DNA of 30,006 nucleotides from a virus. Each line of letters begins with the position of its first letter. Positions within the stretch are counted from its first letter, which is position 1. Below the pieces are notes generated by a model, which saw only the letters and a program-made list of their open reading frames with translations, had not been told where the DNA came from and made no database searches. Both the position numbers and the translations under genes were made by a program. Location of the stretch: IMG/VR virus record IMGVR_UViG_3300035181_001248, positions 1-30,006 of that record; one strand, given 5' to 3'. Below, in pieces: positions 1 through 6,821 of this stretch.

Positions 1-498
1 AATGGTGTTTATACTAATGGGTCTTATACAGACCCAGCTTGGTTGACATTGACTAAAGCTAAAGTATCATTGGGTAATGTAGATAATACTGCGGATAAAG
101 ATAAAAATGTATTAAGTGCAACTAAATTAACAACGGCAAGAAATATTAACGGCGTGGCATTTGATGGAACTGCTGATATTTCTTTAAGTACAGTTAATTT
201 AGCTGGAGACCAAACTATTTTAGGTGTAAAAACATTCAGTAATGGAATTATTGGTAACGTAACTGGAGAATTAACTGGTAATGCTGCTACAGTAACAAAT
301 GGTGTTTATACTGTAGGCAATCAAACTATTTCTGGTGTTAAAACATTCAGTGATGATATTGTTATGACTCCTAGCTCAACCGTTGTTCCAGCAAATAACG
401 GTGATATGATGTTTGAATTAACATCTGATACATCATTAACGATAAAAGTAAAAGGTTCAGATGGCGTAGTTCGTAGTACAGTTTTAACTTTAGCATAA
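1..498 (+). CDS. Tail fibre protein, C-terminal part (5' end outside window)
   Basis: The reading frame is open from base 1 to a TAA stop at 496-498, so this is the last 165 codons of a longer gene; a TTG at 43 is internal, not a start. The sequence carries typical phage tail-fibre shaft phrases: a TARNINGVAFDGTADI segment, an NVDNTADKDK segment, and two copies of a 'Q-T-I-x-G-V-K-T-F-S' motif about 41 residues apart. The phrase NGVYT occurs at codon 1 and again near codon 100, encoded by the same 15 bases (1-15 and 298-312). These modules are known in trimeric beta-rich fibres and their adaptors. The C-terminus is short and polar with no obvious receptor-binding domain or chaperone. It is followed by a hairpin at 506-527, so it closes a transcription unit. 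Which fibre (long, short or adaptor) cannot be told. Confidence 0.75.
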   Translation, partial: NGVYTNGSYTDPAWLTLTKAKVSLGNVDNTADKDKNVLSATKLTTARNINGVAFDGTADISLSTVNLAGDQTILGVKTFSNGIIGNVTGELTGNAATVTNGVYTVGNQTISGVKTFSDDIVMTPSSTVVPANNGDMMFELTSDTSLTIKVKGSDGVVRSTVLTLA

Positions 499-505
499 TT
501 TATTA

Positions 506-527
506 GAAGGGTTAAGTGTAACCCTTC
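506..527 (+). terminator. Hairpin after tail-fibre gene (probable terminator)
   Basis: A perfect 9-bp inverted repeat, GAAGGGTTA / TAACCCTTC, with a 4-base loop AGTG lies 8 bases after the fibre stop codon. The downstream tract is AT-rich but not a clean T run, so termination may be partial. It separates the fibre gene from the promoter of the next gene. Confidence 0.55.
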
Positions 528-547
528 ATAATATATTAAGTTTATTA

Positions 548-556
548 TGTTATAAT
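548..556 (+). promoter_or_regulatory. Extended -10 promoter motif (host sigma70-like)
   Basis: TGTTATAAT matches an extended -10 element (TGnTATAAT), about 30 bases before the ATG at 586. No convincing -35 is visible, as often with extended -10 promoters. It is not the late box TATAAATA used elsewhere in the window, which suggests this small gene is expressed at a different time. The same nonamer occurs at 20421-20429. Confidence 0.45.
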
Positions 557-585
557 ATTGTATTAAAAATTAAAGGATAGAAGAA

Positions 586-816
586 ATGAAAACACAAGTA
601 TTCAAAACAGAAGCGGTTAAGACCATTAAAGTAAAAGGTGAGCTTGTAGAATTGAATAATGGAGAATATGCAATTAAATTATATGATGGACGTATTATGG
701 TTCCGGTTCTTACTTTTATGGAAAGTAGAGATATGACAGGCAATAGCCTTACTGGTTATGATGAAGAGTTTTATGCTAGAGGAATGTCTTTTAGCAATAA
801 AATAAATATTGCTTAA
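586..816 (+). CDS. Hypothetical protein, 76 aa
   Basis: I do not recognise this protein. It starts at ATG 586 with an AAAGGA ribosome site at 572-577. The N-terminal half alternates lysine/valine/glutamate residues and looks like a small beta-strand-rich domain ('KTIKVKGELVELNNGEYAIKL'-type pattern, then a conserved-looking 'YDGRIMVPVLTF'); the C-terminal part is polar with no membrane segment or cysteines. It has its own extended -10 motif and stands between a fibre gene and a convergent structural operon, so it is probably not a virion part but an early or middle gene. Its TAA stop (814-816) overlaps the stop of the convergent terminase gene inside a shared hairpin. Confidence 0.7.
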   Translation: MKTQVFKTEAVKTIKVKGELVELNNGEYAIKLYDGRIMVPVLTFMESRDMTGNSLTGYDEEFYARGMSFSNKINIA

Positions 817-834
817 GAGTTTTCGCTCTTAAGC
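811..834. terminator. Bidirectional terminator between convergent genes
   Basis: A perfect 9-bp stem GCTTAAGAG / CTCTTAAGC with a 6-base loop is followed on the plus strand by ATTTTTATA and on the minus strand by an AT-rich tract. The stop codons of both convergent genes fall in its left arm, sharing the palindrome TTAA at 813-816. Confidence 0.75.
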
Positions 835-1343
835 ATTTTTATAATATCATGAGTGCTTGAAATGAAATTGTTTTGAGTATTATTGACTGTATTTGGACCT
901 TCTTGTTTGCCAAAATTCATAATTTCTTTTTGAACTTGTACGATGTCTTTATATATAGAGCTAAGCAATTTCAAAGATTGGTTGACTGCATTAGTTAATT
1001 CAGCAAATGAAGTTATCATTTGAGCTTTTCTTTCAGAATCAGAAATTAATAACTCATCAGCAACTGATTGTAATATCAATCTTCCGCTTTTAACAGTACT
1101 TAACAACGTTTCACGAATTGTCATGAAATCTTCTTTTAAAAGTGATGTTTTAATTACACTTTCAGCAACTTCTACTGGAAGTTCAATTGGATTTGTTTCA
1201 AATGTAGCTTCTTGAGGTAAAGTTTCTAAAATATATTCATGCATTTCATCAGCTGCACTTTCTGCTATATCAAATTGAGAGGCAATTTTATCTAATTTTT
1301 TAGATAATTGTTCCCCTCTTTTTATTTTTTCCGCTAAGCTCAT
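813..1343 (-). CDS. 16: Terminase small subunit, T4 gp16-like
   Basis: The 176-residue protein is the likely DNA-recognition and ATPase-stimulating subunit of the packaging motor. T4 gp16 is 164 residues. The match is in layout: a variable N-terminus, a long central helical hairpin (about residues 72-142, 'TIRETLLSTV' to 'QVQKEIMNFG') expected to form the oligomeric coiled-coil ring, then a short C-terminal 'NNTQNNF' segment followed by a helix 'STHDIIKML' much as in gp16 homologues. Its place directly after the gp15 homologue repeats the T4 order 15-16. Its ATG overlaps the gp15 stop by 4 bases (ATGA), showing translational coupling. The large subunit is not next to it but about 26 kb away at 27375-29084. 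Identification rests on pattern and synteny rather than strong identity. Confidence 0.72.
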   Translation of the reverse strand: MSLAEKIKRGEQLSKKLDKIASQFDIAESAADEMHEYILETLPQEATFETNPIELPVEVAESVIKTSLLKEDFMTIRETLLSTVKSGRLILQSVADELLISDSERKAQMITSFAELTNAVNQSLKLLSSIYKDIVQVQKEIMNFGKQEGPNTVNNTQNNFISSTHDIIKMLKSENS

Positions 1344-2014
1344 AACTCTCCTTTAGGTGATGGATCAAACCCATTATAAACATTAGCTATTACATGATTT
1401 ATTATTTTTCCATCTTTTATAGGAGGATATAAGTTACCATTAAGAGATAATGAAATTTCAGCAGTAACAAGACGTATATTATCATCCATAGACAAATCCG
1501 TATCAAGATTCCATGATACTTCGTTAATTTTAACAGGTATATTAGTGTATTCAGAATGAAATTCAATATCTTTTATTTTTAAAGTATATGTTGGGTTAAA
1601 CATTGGTACTATTTGCTCTACTATCATTGTTAAATCTGTAAATGTATCAGCTAAAATATGAAGAGTAAAATCGAAAGTCCACGCTACAGAATTATACGTG
1701 TATGTTATATTCTTTCCATCATCATTTATCTTTAATGTTTTATTTAATTTGTTTGTGTCTCTCTCTGGAGCTTTGCTCATTCCATCAAAAGATAAAGCCA
1801 TTCTAGGTAGAACATTATATTTAGATTCTCGATATTTTGTATAATCATCATCTGTTAATGTGTAAGCTTTTTGAGCCGAAGCAAAAGAGATAGGTACTAT
1901 GTAATCAGATTCTTCAATGTTTGTTTCTGAGAATCTTTTTACATGTATATCATTAAAAGTATCTTTTAATGCGGCTGTGTATCGCCGCAAACTGTAGTGA
2001 TGAAAAAAATTCAT
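1340..2014 (-). CDS. 15: Tail terminator / sheath stabiliser, T4 gp15-like
   Basis: gp15 forms the hexameric ring that caps the finished tube and sheath and joins tail to head. This 224-residue protein opens with 'FFHHYSLRRYTAALKDTF' and continues 'IHVKRF...YIVPISFASAQKAY', closely following the T4 gp15 N-terminus in the order small aromatic stretch, LRRY, IQ/IH-VKR, VPI-ASxx. Further matches are 'LPRMALSF', a 'MIVEQIVPMFNP' segment like T4 'QIVEQILPYFQP', and 'SLNGNLYPPI' near the C-terminus like 'EVNGWMYPPV'. T4 gp15 is 272 residues; the missing part is its acidic proline-rich C-terminal tail. The start ATG at 2014 has an AAAGGAA ribosome site upstream. It follows the tail tube gene by 20 bases in the same late unit. 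Confidence 0.85.
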   Translation of the reverse strand: MNFFHHYSLRRYTAALKDTFNDIHVKRFSETNIEESDYIVPISFASAQKAYTLTDDDYTKYRESKYNVLPRMALSFDGMSKAPERDTNKLNKTLKINDDGKNITYTYNSVAWTFDFTLHILADTFTDLTMIVEQIVPMFNPTYTLKIKDIEFHSEYTNIPVKINEVSWNLDTDLSMDDNIRLVTAEISLSLNGNLYPPIKDGKIINHVIANVYNGFDPSPKGEL

Positions 2015-2034
2015 CTAAATTCCTTTCGGATAAA

Positions 2035-2526
2035 TTATGCCCAGTGACTATAAGCAAATGTAACTGTGAATTCTGAAATTGTATCAGCTGAATCTGATGC
2101 AAGATCTACTGATGAAATTACAGTTGGGTATGCGTTGAATAAAACGAACTCACGAGTTGGGTTGTTTTTAGAATCCAATTGTGTTACGCTCAAGTTAACC
2201 ATGTATTCATCATTACCACTGACTGATTTTTGTTCAGTTAAATAACTATCAATTTTTGCAATTTCTTGAGTGAAAATATCTCGAAGATTCAAATCTTCTG
2301 TATTGTAAAATGTAACATCCCATGTTCCTGCATATTGAGCTTCTCCAGCAACCAATAATTTACGTCCACGATGCCAAACTTCTACAGTTCCTAATGTAAC
2401 ATCAGGTAATGAAGTTGCCTTAGCTAGTACGTCCATTTCCTGAGCACTTGAATAAGGCAAATTAATTCGGTATTTGTTAGCACGAGCTCCAAGGCCTAAA
2501 GTACTCTTTAAAAGATCAAGACTCAT
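2035..2526 (-). CDS. 19: Tail tube protein, T4 gp19-like
   Basis: This is the building block of the inner tail tube. The 163-residue length equals T4 gp19. Family features visible: 'NKYRINLPYSSAQ' near the N-terminus, 'ATSLPDVTLGTVEVWHRGRKLLVAGEAQYAGTW' type loop and strand (the charged Arg-Gly-Arg-Lys turn is typical), 'DVTFYNTEDLNLRDIF', and the C-terminal 'ISEFTVTFAYSHW' strand. It is the first gene of the minus-strand unit, with ribosome site AGGAGA at 2531-2536 and a perfect late box on the minus strand at 2562-2569. A high-copy virion protein first behind a strong late promoter is sensible. In T4 it sits beside the sheath gene 18, which is absent from this window. Confidence 0.93.
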   Translation of the reverse strand: MSLDLLKSTLGLGARANKYRINLPYSSAQEMDVLAKATSLPDVTLGTVEVWHRGRKLLVAGEAQYAGTWDVTFYNTEDLNLRDIFTQEIAKIDSYLTEQKSVSGNDEYMVNLSVTQLDSKNNPTREFVLFNAYPTVISSVDLASDSADTISEFTVTFAYSHWA

Positions 2527-2546
2527 ATGTTCTCCTATATGTTTTG

Positions 2547-2554
2547 TATAAATA
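2547..2554 (+). promoter_or_regulatory. T4-type late promoter, plus strand
   Basis: A perfect TATAAATA box lies 40 bases before the ATG at 2595 and is well placed to drive the long baseplate operon. In T4 this octamer is the whole late promoter, read by the gp55 sigma factor with gp33 and the sliding clamp. It faces a minus-strand copy 7 bp away. Confidence 0.8.
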
Positions 2555-2561
2555 TCTTATA

Positions 2562-2569
2562 TATTTATA
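2562..2569 (-). promoter_or_regulatory. T4-type late promoter, minus strand
   Basis: TATTTATA on the plus strand is a perfect TATAAATA box on the minus strand, 36 bases before the tail tube start codon. The predicted start point lies in the 7-bp gap between the two boxes, so each transcript crosses the other promoter. Confidence 0.78.
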
Positions 2570-2594
2570 TCATTAAAAACTGGGAGATAAAAAA

Positions 2595-3080
2595 ATGAGC
2601 ATGATGCCTCAATTGCAAAAAATCAAATCAACCAATATAGATAGCCCCAATAAATTTGATGTTACTATATCTAAAGGGTTATTAACCATAGAAGAAGCCC
2701 AGCTATCATTAAAATCTATAAATATACCTCAATACAATGATGAATCTATAGAAACCTTTTTCAACAATAGATGGGTTATGACTAGAGGAAGAGCCTCTAT
2801 TTTTCAAATTCAGTTAACTCTAAGAAATATAAAATCATTGTATTTGTATCAAAGGTATCTTAAATGGATGAATGATAATGTAAATGAGTATCCTATAAAA
2901 CAATATGTTGACATAGAAGTTACTTACACCGGAAATTTTAAAGGTCAAACCCATAAAACCATTATTTTTAAAGATTGTTTAATGTCTAATTTATCAGATT
3001 TGGCATTTGACCATAGTATAACCAACAGCACATTAGATTTTTCTGTTGGTTTTAAATCTAATAGCATGATAATTAAATAA
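2595..3080 (+). CDS. Tail-tube-fold protein, probable baseplate tube component
   Basis: The 161-residue protein has the layout of a tail-tube subunit: an N-terminal 'NKFDVTI' strand, a 'SIETFFNNRWVMTRGRAS' segment in the place of the tube family's charged loop, 'FQIQLTLRNIKSLYLYQRYLKWM' corresponding to the strand and helix after it, and a C-terminal 'NSTLDFSVGFKSN' strand like the 'EFTVTFAY' end of gp19. It is almost the same length as the true gp19 at 2035-2526 but not close in sequence. I infer a tube initiator or cap of gp54 type, or a second tube-like ring; the family assignment is by pattern only. It is the first gene of the plus-strand late operon, ATG 2595 with ribosome site GGGAG at 2582-2586. 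Confidence 0.5.
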   Translation: MSMMPQLQKIKSTNIDSPNKFDVTISKGLLTIEEAQLSLKSINIPQYNDESIETFFNNRWVMTRGRASIFQIQLTLRNIKSLYLYQRYLKWMNDNVNEYPIKQYVDIEVTYTGNFKGQTHKTIIFKDCLMSNLSDLAFDHSITNSTLDFSVGFKSNSMIIK

Positions 3081-3109
3081 ATATATAAAATATAAAAAAA
3101 AGGATATTG

Positions 3110-3784
3110 ATGTTACCTAAAATACAACCTACTTATTACGATTTTGAAATTAATGGAAAAATTGTAGAGTTCAGAGCTTGGAAAACTAAAGACGAAAAAG
3201 AGTTTTTGATTTTACAAACAACTAAAGATGAAATTTCTGATGAAGATCTATACAACTCATTGGTTAAGCCTTGTTTAAAAAACCCTGATATTAAATTGAC
3301 TGAGGGTGAAAAACAAATGCTTATGATTGAAATAAGAAAAAAATCTTTTGGTGATAGTATAGATGTTCAATTTACATGTGGGAATTGTAAAAAATATAAT
3401 GAAACTAAAATGAAACTTAGTGATATTGTAAAATATACACCTTATAGATTTGAAAAAATCACAAAAAATGGAATATCTATTAGTTTTAGAAATGAAATTG
3501 ATGTTTCTAAATTACCTAAAAATTCAGTCGCAGAATATAATTTCTCAAAATTTGTAATGCATGTTGAAACAATTACTATAGACAATGAAGTTCATAGAGA
3601 TTTTTCATTCGATGAAGCATTTTCATTTTTTGATGAGTTAGAAGCAGAGACTTTTGATTATTTCTTTAATGAATATTCAAAGCAATTGGAAGATGTTAGC
3701 TATCATTCCGTAGAAAAATGTATGTTCTGTAAAACTGAACAAGATATTGGATTAGGTGATATCCCAAATTTATTTCCATGGTAA
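3110..3784 (+). CDS. 26: Baseplate hub assembly protein, T4 gp26-like
   Basis: Relatives in T4-like phages act in assembly of the baseplate hub and are not prominent in the finished baseplate, so a chaperone role is likely. The N-terminus 'MLPKIQPTYYDFEINGKIVEFRAWKTKDEKEFLIL' and 'IRKKSFGDSIDVQFTCGNCKKYN' follow the family closely. Two cysteine pairs, C90/C93 and C204/C207, could bind one zinc ion. ATG 3110 is chosen over an in-frame TTG at 3107 because AGGA (3101-3104) is correctly spaced from the ATG. Length is 224 residues, against about 208 in T4. The last codons contain a C CCA AAT slippery heptamer (3763-3769) in frame, so a 276-residue -1 frameshift product is predicted. It lies directly before the tape measure gene. 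Confidence 0.75.
   Translation: MLPKIQPTYYDFEINGKIVEFRAWKTKDEKEFLILQTTKDEISDEDLYNSLVKPCLKNPDIKLTEGEKQMLMIEIRKKSFGDSIDVQFTCGNCKKYNETKMKLSDIVKYTPYRFEKITKNGISISFRNEIDVSKLPKNSVAEYNFSKFVMHVETITIDNEVHRDFSFDEAFSFFDELEAETFDYFFNEYSKQLEDVSYHSVEKCMFCKTEQDIGLGDIPNLFPW
3763..3769 (+). promoter_or_regulatory. Candidate -1 ribosomal frameshift site
   Basis: CCCAAAT is read as C CCA AAT in the gp26 frame, fitting the X XXY YYZ slippery pattern. It sits inside the only window where the -1 frame is open before the gp26 stop (3760-3784). Nine bases downstream a 5-bp stem TGGTA (3779-3783) / TACCA (3792-3796) can form, within a patch noticeably richer in G and C than its surroundings. Confidence 0.55.
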
Positions 3785-3939
3785 TTACGAGTACCACGCT
3801 CAGTGACTTGTACAATTATTATAATAATATGAAATATTATGGAAACTATACTACATTTGAAATAGATGATATGTACCCATTTGAGCGTGAGATTTACCAT
3901 GGATTATTATTTGAGACTCGAAAAATCAATAATGAATAA
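3778..3939 (+). CDS. C-terminal frameshift extension or small coupled ORF after gp26
   Basis: From ATG 3778 this frame encodes 53 residues; counted from the slippery site it adds 56 codons to gp26. It contains 'FEIDDMYPFEREIYHGLLFE', the kind of short helical segment ('MxPFEREIY') that follows gp26-type proteins in other phages and that resembles the downstream half of tail assembly chaperone pairs. ATG 3778 overlaps the end of gp26 in the -1 frame by 7 bases and has no Shine-Dalgarno sequence, so it is unlikely to be strongly initiated on its own. Either a frameshifted fusion or translational coupling would produce it. The product would be expected to contact the tape measure made from the next gene. 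Confidence 0.6.
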   Translation: MVITSTTLSDLYNYYNNMKYYGNYTTFEIDDMYPFEREIYHGLLFETRKINNE

Positions 3940-3962
3940 AACAATGAAAGGAGAACTTAAAT

Positions 3963-6809
3963 TTGGAAAATAAAGAAAATAACGGGCTCCTTTCTAAATT
4001 AAAGGGGTTTCGCGATTCTACAGCCGAGTCTGTAGAAAAGATAGGAAATTCAAAAGCTGTAAAAACTGTAAAAGGTACTAAAAACGTTTTAAGTTATTTG
4101 TTTACAGATAAAGGTTATGAGAAACATTCCAAAGATATTCATAAGACTTTAAAAGATACAGTTAAAAATATAGTTTTATCTGAATATCAAAAAGAGAAAA
4201 AAGATTTTGAAGAAAATTTAAAACAAACTATAGATATTTTATTAAAAGATTTGAAAGGTGATGAAGCCGATGAAATCAAAGATAAAATAATGAAAGAAAC
4301 CGTTTCAAAAATAATGAAACGAGATAAAGATGAATTGTCTAAAATAATGAAAGATAGTAAATTGATGACTGAAGAATTTACTGCTTCATTAGATGGTGCA
4401 ATGAAGCCATTTGAAAAAGTTCTTTCTCCAGATCATTTTTCTGATACAATAGATAATGCAATCAAACGTGCTTTTTTTGGAGATATTGAACAGAAAAATC
4501 AAAAAGAAAATAAAAAAGTATTTGATGAAATATCTAATAAAGTTGATAATTTACCAGATTCAGATGAAATTAATTTATCTATAAAATCTATAGTAAAAGA
4601 AGCTGAAGGTAAATTATCAAAAAGAGTAAATAAGTTAGACACCAAGCTTACTAAGTTATTGCTTAAATCACATAGGCCTGATTTAGATTTTGATAATGCA
4701 ATGGCTGGAAAAAATCTTGGCGAAAATAAACCAGGATTATTCAAAAAATTGGACACTAATTTAAAAACTGACCAATCTGTGAATAAAGATTCCAGTGGCG
4801 GCGGATTATTAGATATGTTTTTAGGCGGTGCCAGCGCTGTAGGTGCATGGGCTGCCATGAAAAAAATGTTAGGTATTGGCAAAACACCGGTTAATGAGTC
4901 AGTTAATCCTAAAGTTAAACCAAATTCATGGTCAACTAAATTAGGTGATGTTGAAGCCGGATCTGATATTAAACCAGTAAATAAATTAGCTCCAGTAAAA
5001 CCGTTAGCTCAGTCGGCACCTGTAAGTGACGTTAGCAGATTATCAAAATTAACGTCTAAAATTCCTACGGGTGTTTCAAAAGGGTTAAAGGTTGCTGGAA
5101 ATGTAGCTAGTAAAGTTGCAGTTCCCTTAACGGGTGCAATTGCTGGATATGATAGATATAATCAAGTAAAAAATGATGAAACATTATCTACGGGTCAAAA
5201 AACAACTAAGGTAGCGGCAACCGCCGGAGGAGCAATGGCAGGAGCCGCTACGGGTGCAATGACAGGAGCCGCCATTGGAAGTGTAGTTCCTGTTTTTGGT
5301 ACTGCTATTGGAGGTATTGTTGGTGGTATTGCCGGTGCATATTTAGGGCAAAAAGGTGGTGATGCTTTAGGTGATTATGCAAGCTCAAAAATGCAATCAC
5401 CTAAAGCGCCAGCTGGATATATCCCACAAAAAACAGTTCCTGGTATAAAACAAGGACCTGTTCCAGATGGTATGTTACCTCCGCCTCCTCTATTAGTAAA
5501 ACAAATAGATCGTGTAGAAAACGCGGCTGATAAATTAGAAGGTCTTAGTGGAACATCTAAAGTTTCTAAAAATAACAAAACTGTTATTAAAAAACCAGTA
5601 ACTATAGATCAAAAAGTAGCTAAGATAGAACAAAATACTAAAGATATTTCTAAAAACGTTAGTATATTGACTAGAAACCTTATAAAAGAGAAACAAAAAG
5701 AATCTTTAGGATTTGATACCACCACAGCTAATAAACCAGATAAATCAGTTAAAATTGAAGCTACAAATGTTGCTGATGAAGGTGATGATGATGATAATAA
5801 AGGATTTTTAGGTTCTATAACTTCAGGATATCAAAATAATGGATTATCTGGTTCAATTAAAGCAGGTGCTCAATATATTTCTAATAAAGTGTCTTCAGGT
5901 GGAGGACTTTTTGGAGGATCTAATAATGGCGGCGGTTCCGCATCTCCTGGATCATTTTTCTCAAAAGCTTGGCAAAATGCTTCTAACGCTGTAACTAATA
6001 TAGGTAATTCAATCAAAGGAAAAGGTTTCAAGCTAAGTGGTGGCGTAAATTACCAAGGAGTTAATTCTGGGGTCAAAAAGAATTTTGAAGAAATGGCTGC
6101 AGAATATAAGCAAAAAACTGGTAAAGATATTTTAATCACTTCTGGGTATAGATCTTCTGAAGAACAAGCTAGATTGTATGCTTCCAAACCAAAAGGGATG
6201 GCAGCAAAACCAGGAAGATCTATGCATGAATATGGTATGGCTATAGATATAGATCCATCTAACGCAAATGACTTGGCTAATATGGGGTTATTATCAAAAT
6301 ATGGATTTGATAGACCTTACTTATATAATAGAGGTGAGACTTGGCATATAGAACCAGTAGGTTTAAATAAAGATGCTATAATGAAAGCTGGTTATCAAAA
6401 CACTCAAGCAGCAACAGCCAAAACTTCAACACCCTCAACTCAATCATCTGGAGTAAGCAAAAAACCTACAGCTACAGATATGGCTACGGATGGTGTAGAT
6501 ACACAAACATTAGAAGCCGATAAGGAAGAAGATTCTGTTGCAGCAGCATTAGACAAAAAGACTTATTCATCACCAACAGTTTCTAATCCTAAAGCAGTAT
6601 CAGTAGATATAAAACCATCAGATTCACCAGTTACAGTTGCTCATCAAAATGATAAACTAGATACTACAAAAACTAAAAAAGCGGCTCCTATTGTTATAAA
6701 TAATCAAAATAATAATAGTAAAAGCGAAAAAGCTCGCGACAAATCAGAATTCGGAATGAAACATTTAGAAAGCGTTAATCCGTATATCACGGCATTAATG
6801 ACTTTGTAA
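3963..6809 (+). CDS. 29: Tape measure protein with embedded M15 (VanY-type) peptidase domain
   Basis: Position between gp26-like and gp48/54-like genes matches T4 gene 29, the tape measure. The start is TTG at 3963 behind a strong AAAGGAGA (3947-3954). Of 948 residues, the first 250 are charged helix/coiled coil; residues about 415-470 are a Gly/Ala-rich hydrophobic stretch that could insert into a membrane; about 555-580 is a second coiled coil; about 690-805 is an M15 D-Ala-D-Ala peptidase domain with zinc ligands H755, D762 (SMHEYGMAIDID) and H795 (ETWHIEP) all present; the end is low-complexity with a short conserved-looking tail. T4 gp29 is 590 residues with no peptidase. I infer that it sets tail length and cuts peptidoglycan cross-links during injection. 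A dedicated tail peptidase unrelated to gp29 is the alternative. Confidence 0.75.
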   Translation: MENKENNGLLSKLKGFRDSTAESVEKIGNSKAVKTVKGTKNVLSYLFTDKGYEKHSKDIHKTLKDTVKNIVLSEYQKEKKDFEENLKQTIDILLKDLKGDEADEIKDKIMKETVSKIMKRDKDELSKIMKDSKLMTEEFTASLDGAMKPFEKVLSPDHFSDTIDNAIKRAFFGDIEQKNQKENKKVFDEISNKVDNLPDSDEINLSIKSIVKEAEGKLSKRVNKLDTKLTKLLLKSHRPDLDFDNAMAGKNLGENKPGLFKKLDTNLKTDQSVNKDSSGGGLLDMFLGGASAVGAWAAMKKMLGIGKTPVNESVNPKVKPNSWSTKLGDVEAGSDIKPVNKLAPVKPLAQSAPVSDVSRLSKLTSKIPTGVSKGLKVAGNVASKVAVPLTGAIAGYDRYNQVKNDETLSTGQKTTKVAATAGGAMAGAATGAMTGAAIGSVVPVFGTAIGGIVGGIAGAYLGQKGGDALGDYASSKMQSPKAPAGYIPQKTVPGIKQGPVPDGMLPPPPLLVKQIDRVENAADKLEGLSGTSKVSKNNKTVIKKPVTIDQKVAKIEQNTKDISKNVSILTRNLIKEKQKESLGFDTTTANKPDKSVKIEATNVADEGDDDDNKGFLGSITSGYQNNGLSGSIKAGAQYISNKVSSGGGLFGGSNNGGGSASPGSFFSKAWQNASNAVTNIGNSIKGKGFKLSGGVNYQGVNSGVKKNFEEMAAEYKQKTGKDILITSGYRSSEEQARLYASKPKGMAAKPGRSMHEYGMAIDIDPSNANDLANMGLLSKYGFDRPYLYNRGETWHIEPVGLNKDAIMKAGYQNTQAATAKTSTPSTQSSGVSKKPTATDMATDGVDTQTLEADKEEDSVAAALDKKTYSSPTVSNPKAVSVDIKPSDSPVTVAHQNDKLDTTKTKKAAPIVINNQNNNSKSEKARDKSEFGMKHLESVNPYITALMTL

Positions 6810-6821
6810 TAAGAGGGAAAA

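Noticed and set aside
1-312. Direct DNA repeat at 1-15 and 298-312
   Set aside because: It encodes the recurring NGVYT of the fibre shaft, so it is a protein repeat and not a separate DNA element.
2717-2724. TATAAATA inside the tube-fold gene, plus strand
   Set aside because: It lies within coding sequence with no gene start nearby; chance matches are expected in AT-rich DNA.
3107-3109. TTG start for gp26
   Set aside because: The next codon is ATG with correct ribosome-site spacing.
3944-3973. Nine-codon ORF (MKGELKFGK) overlapping the tape measure ribosome site
   Set aside because: It is very short, has no Shine-Dalgarno of its own and consists mainly of the AAAGGAG that serves the TTG start at 3963.
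4499-4882. Minus-strand 127-codon ORF
   Set aside because: It is antisense to the tape measure gene; composition reflects the complementary strand of Lys/Ser-rich coding sequence.
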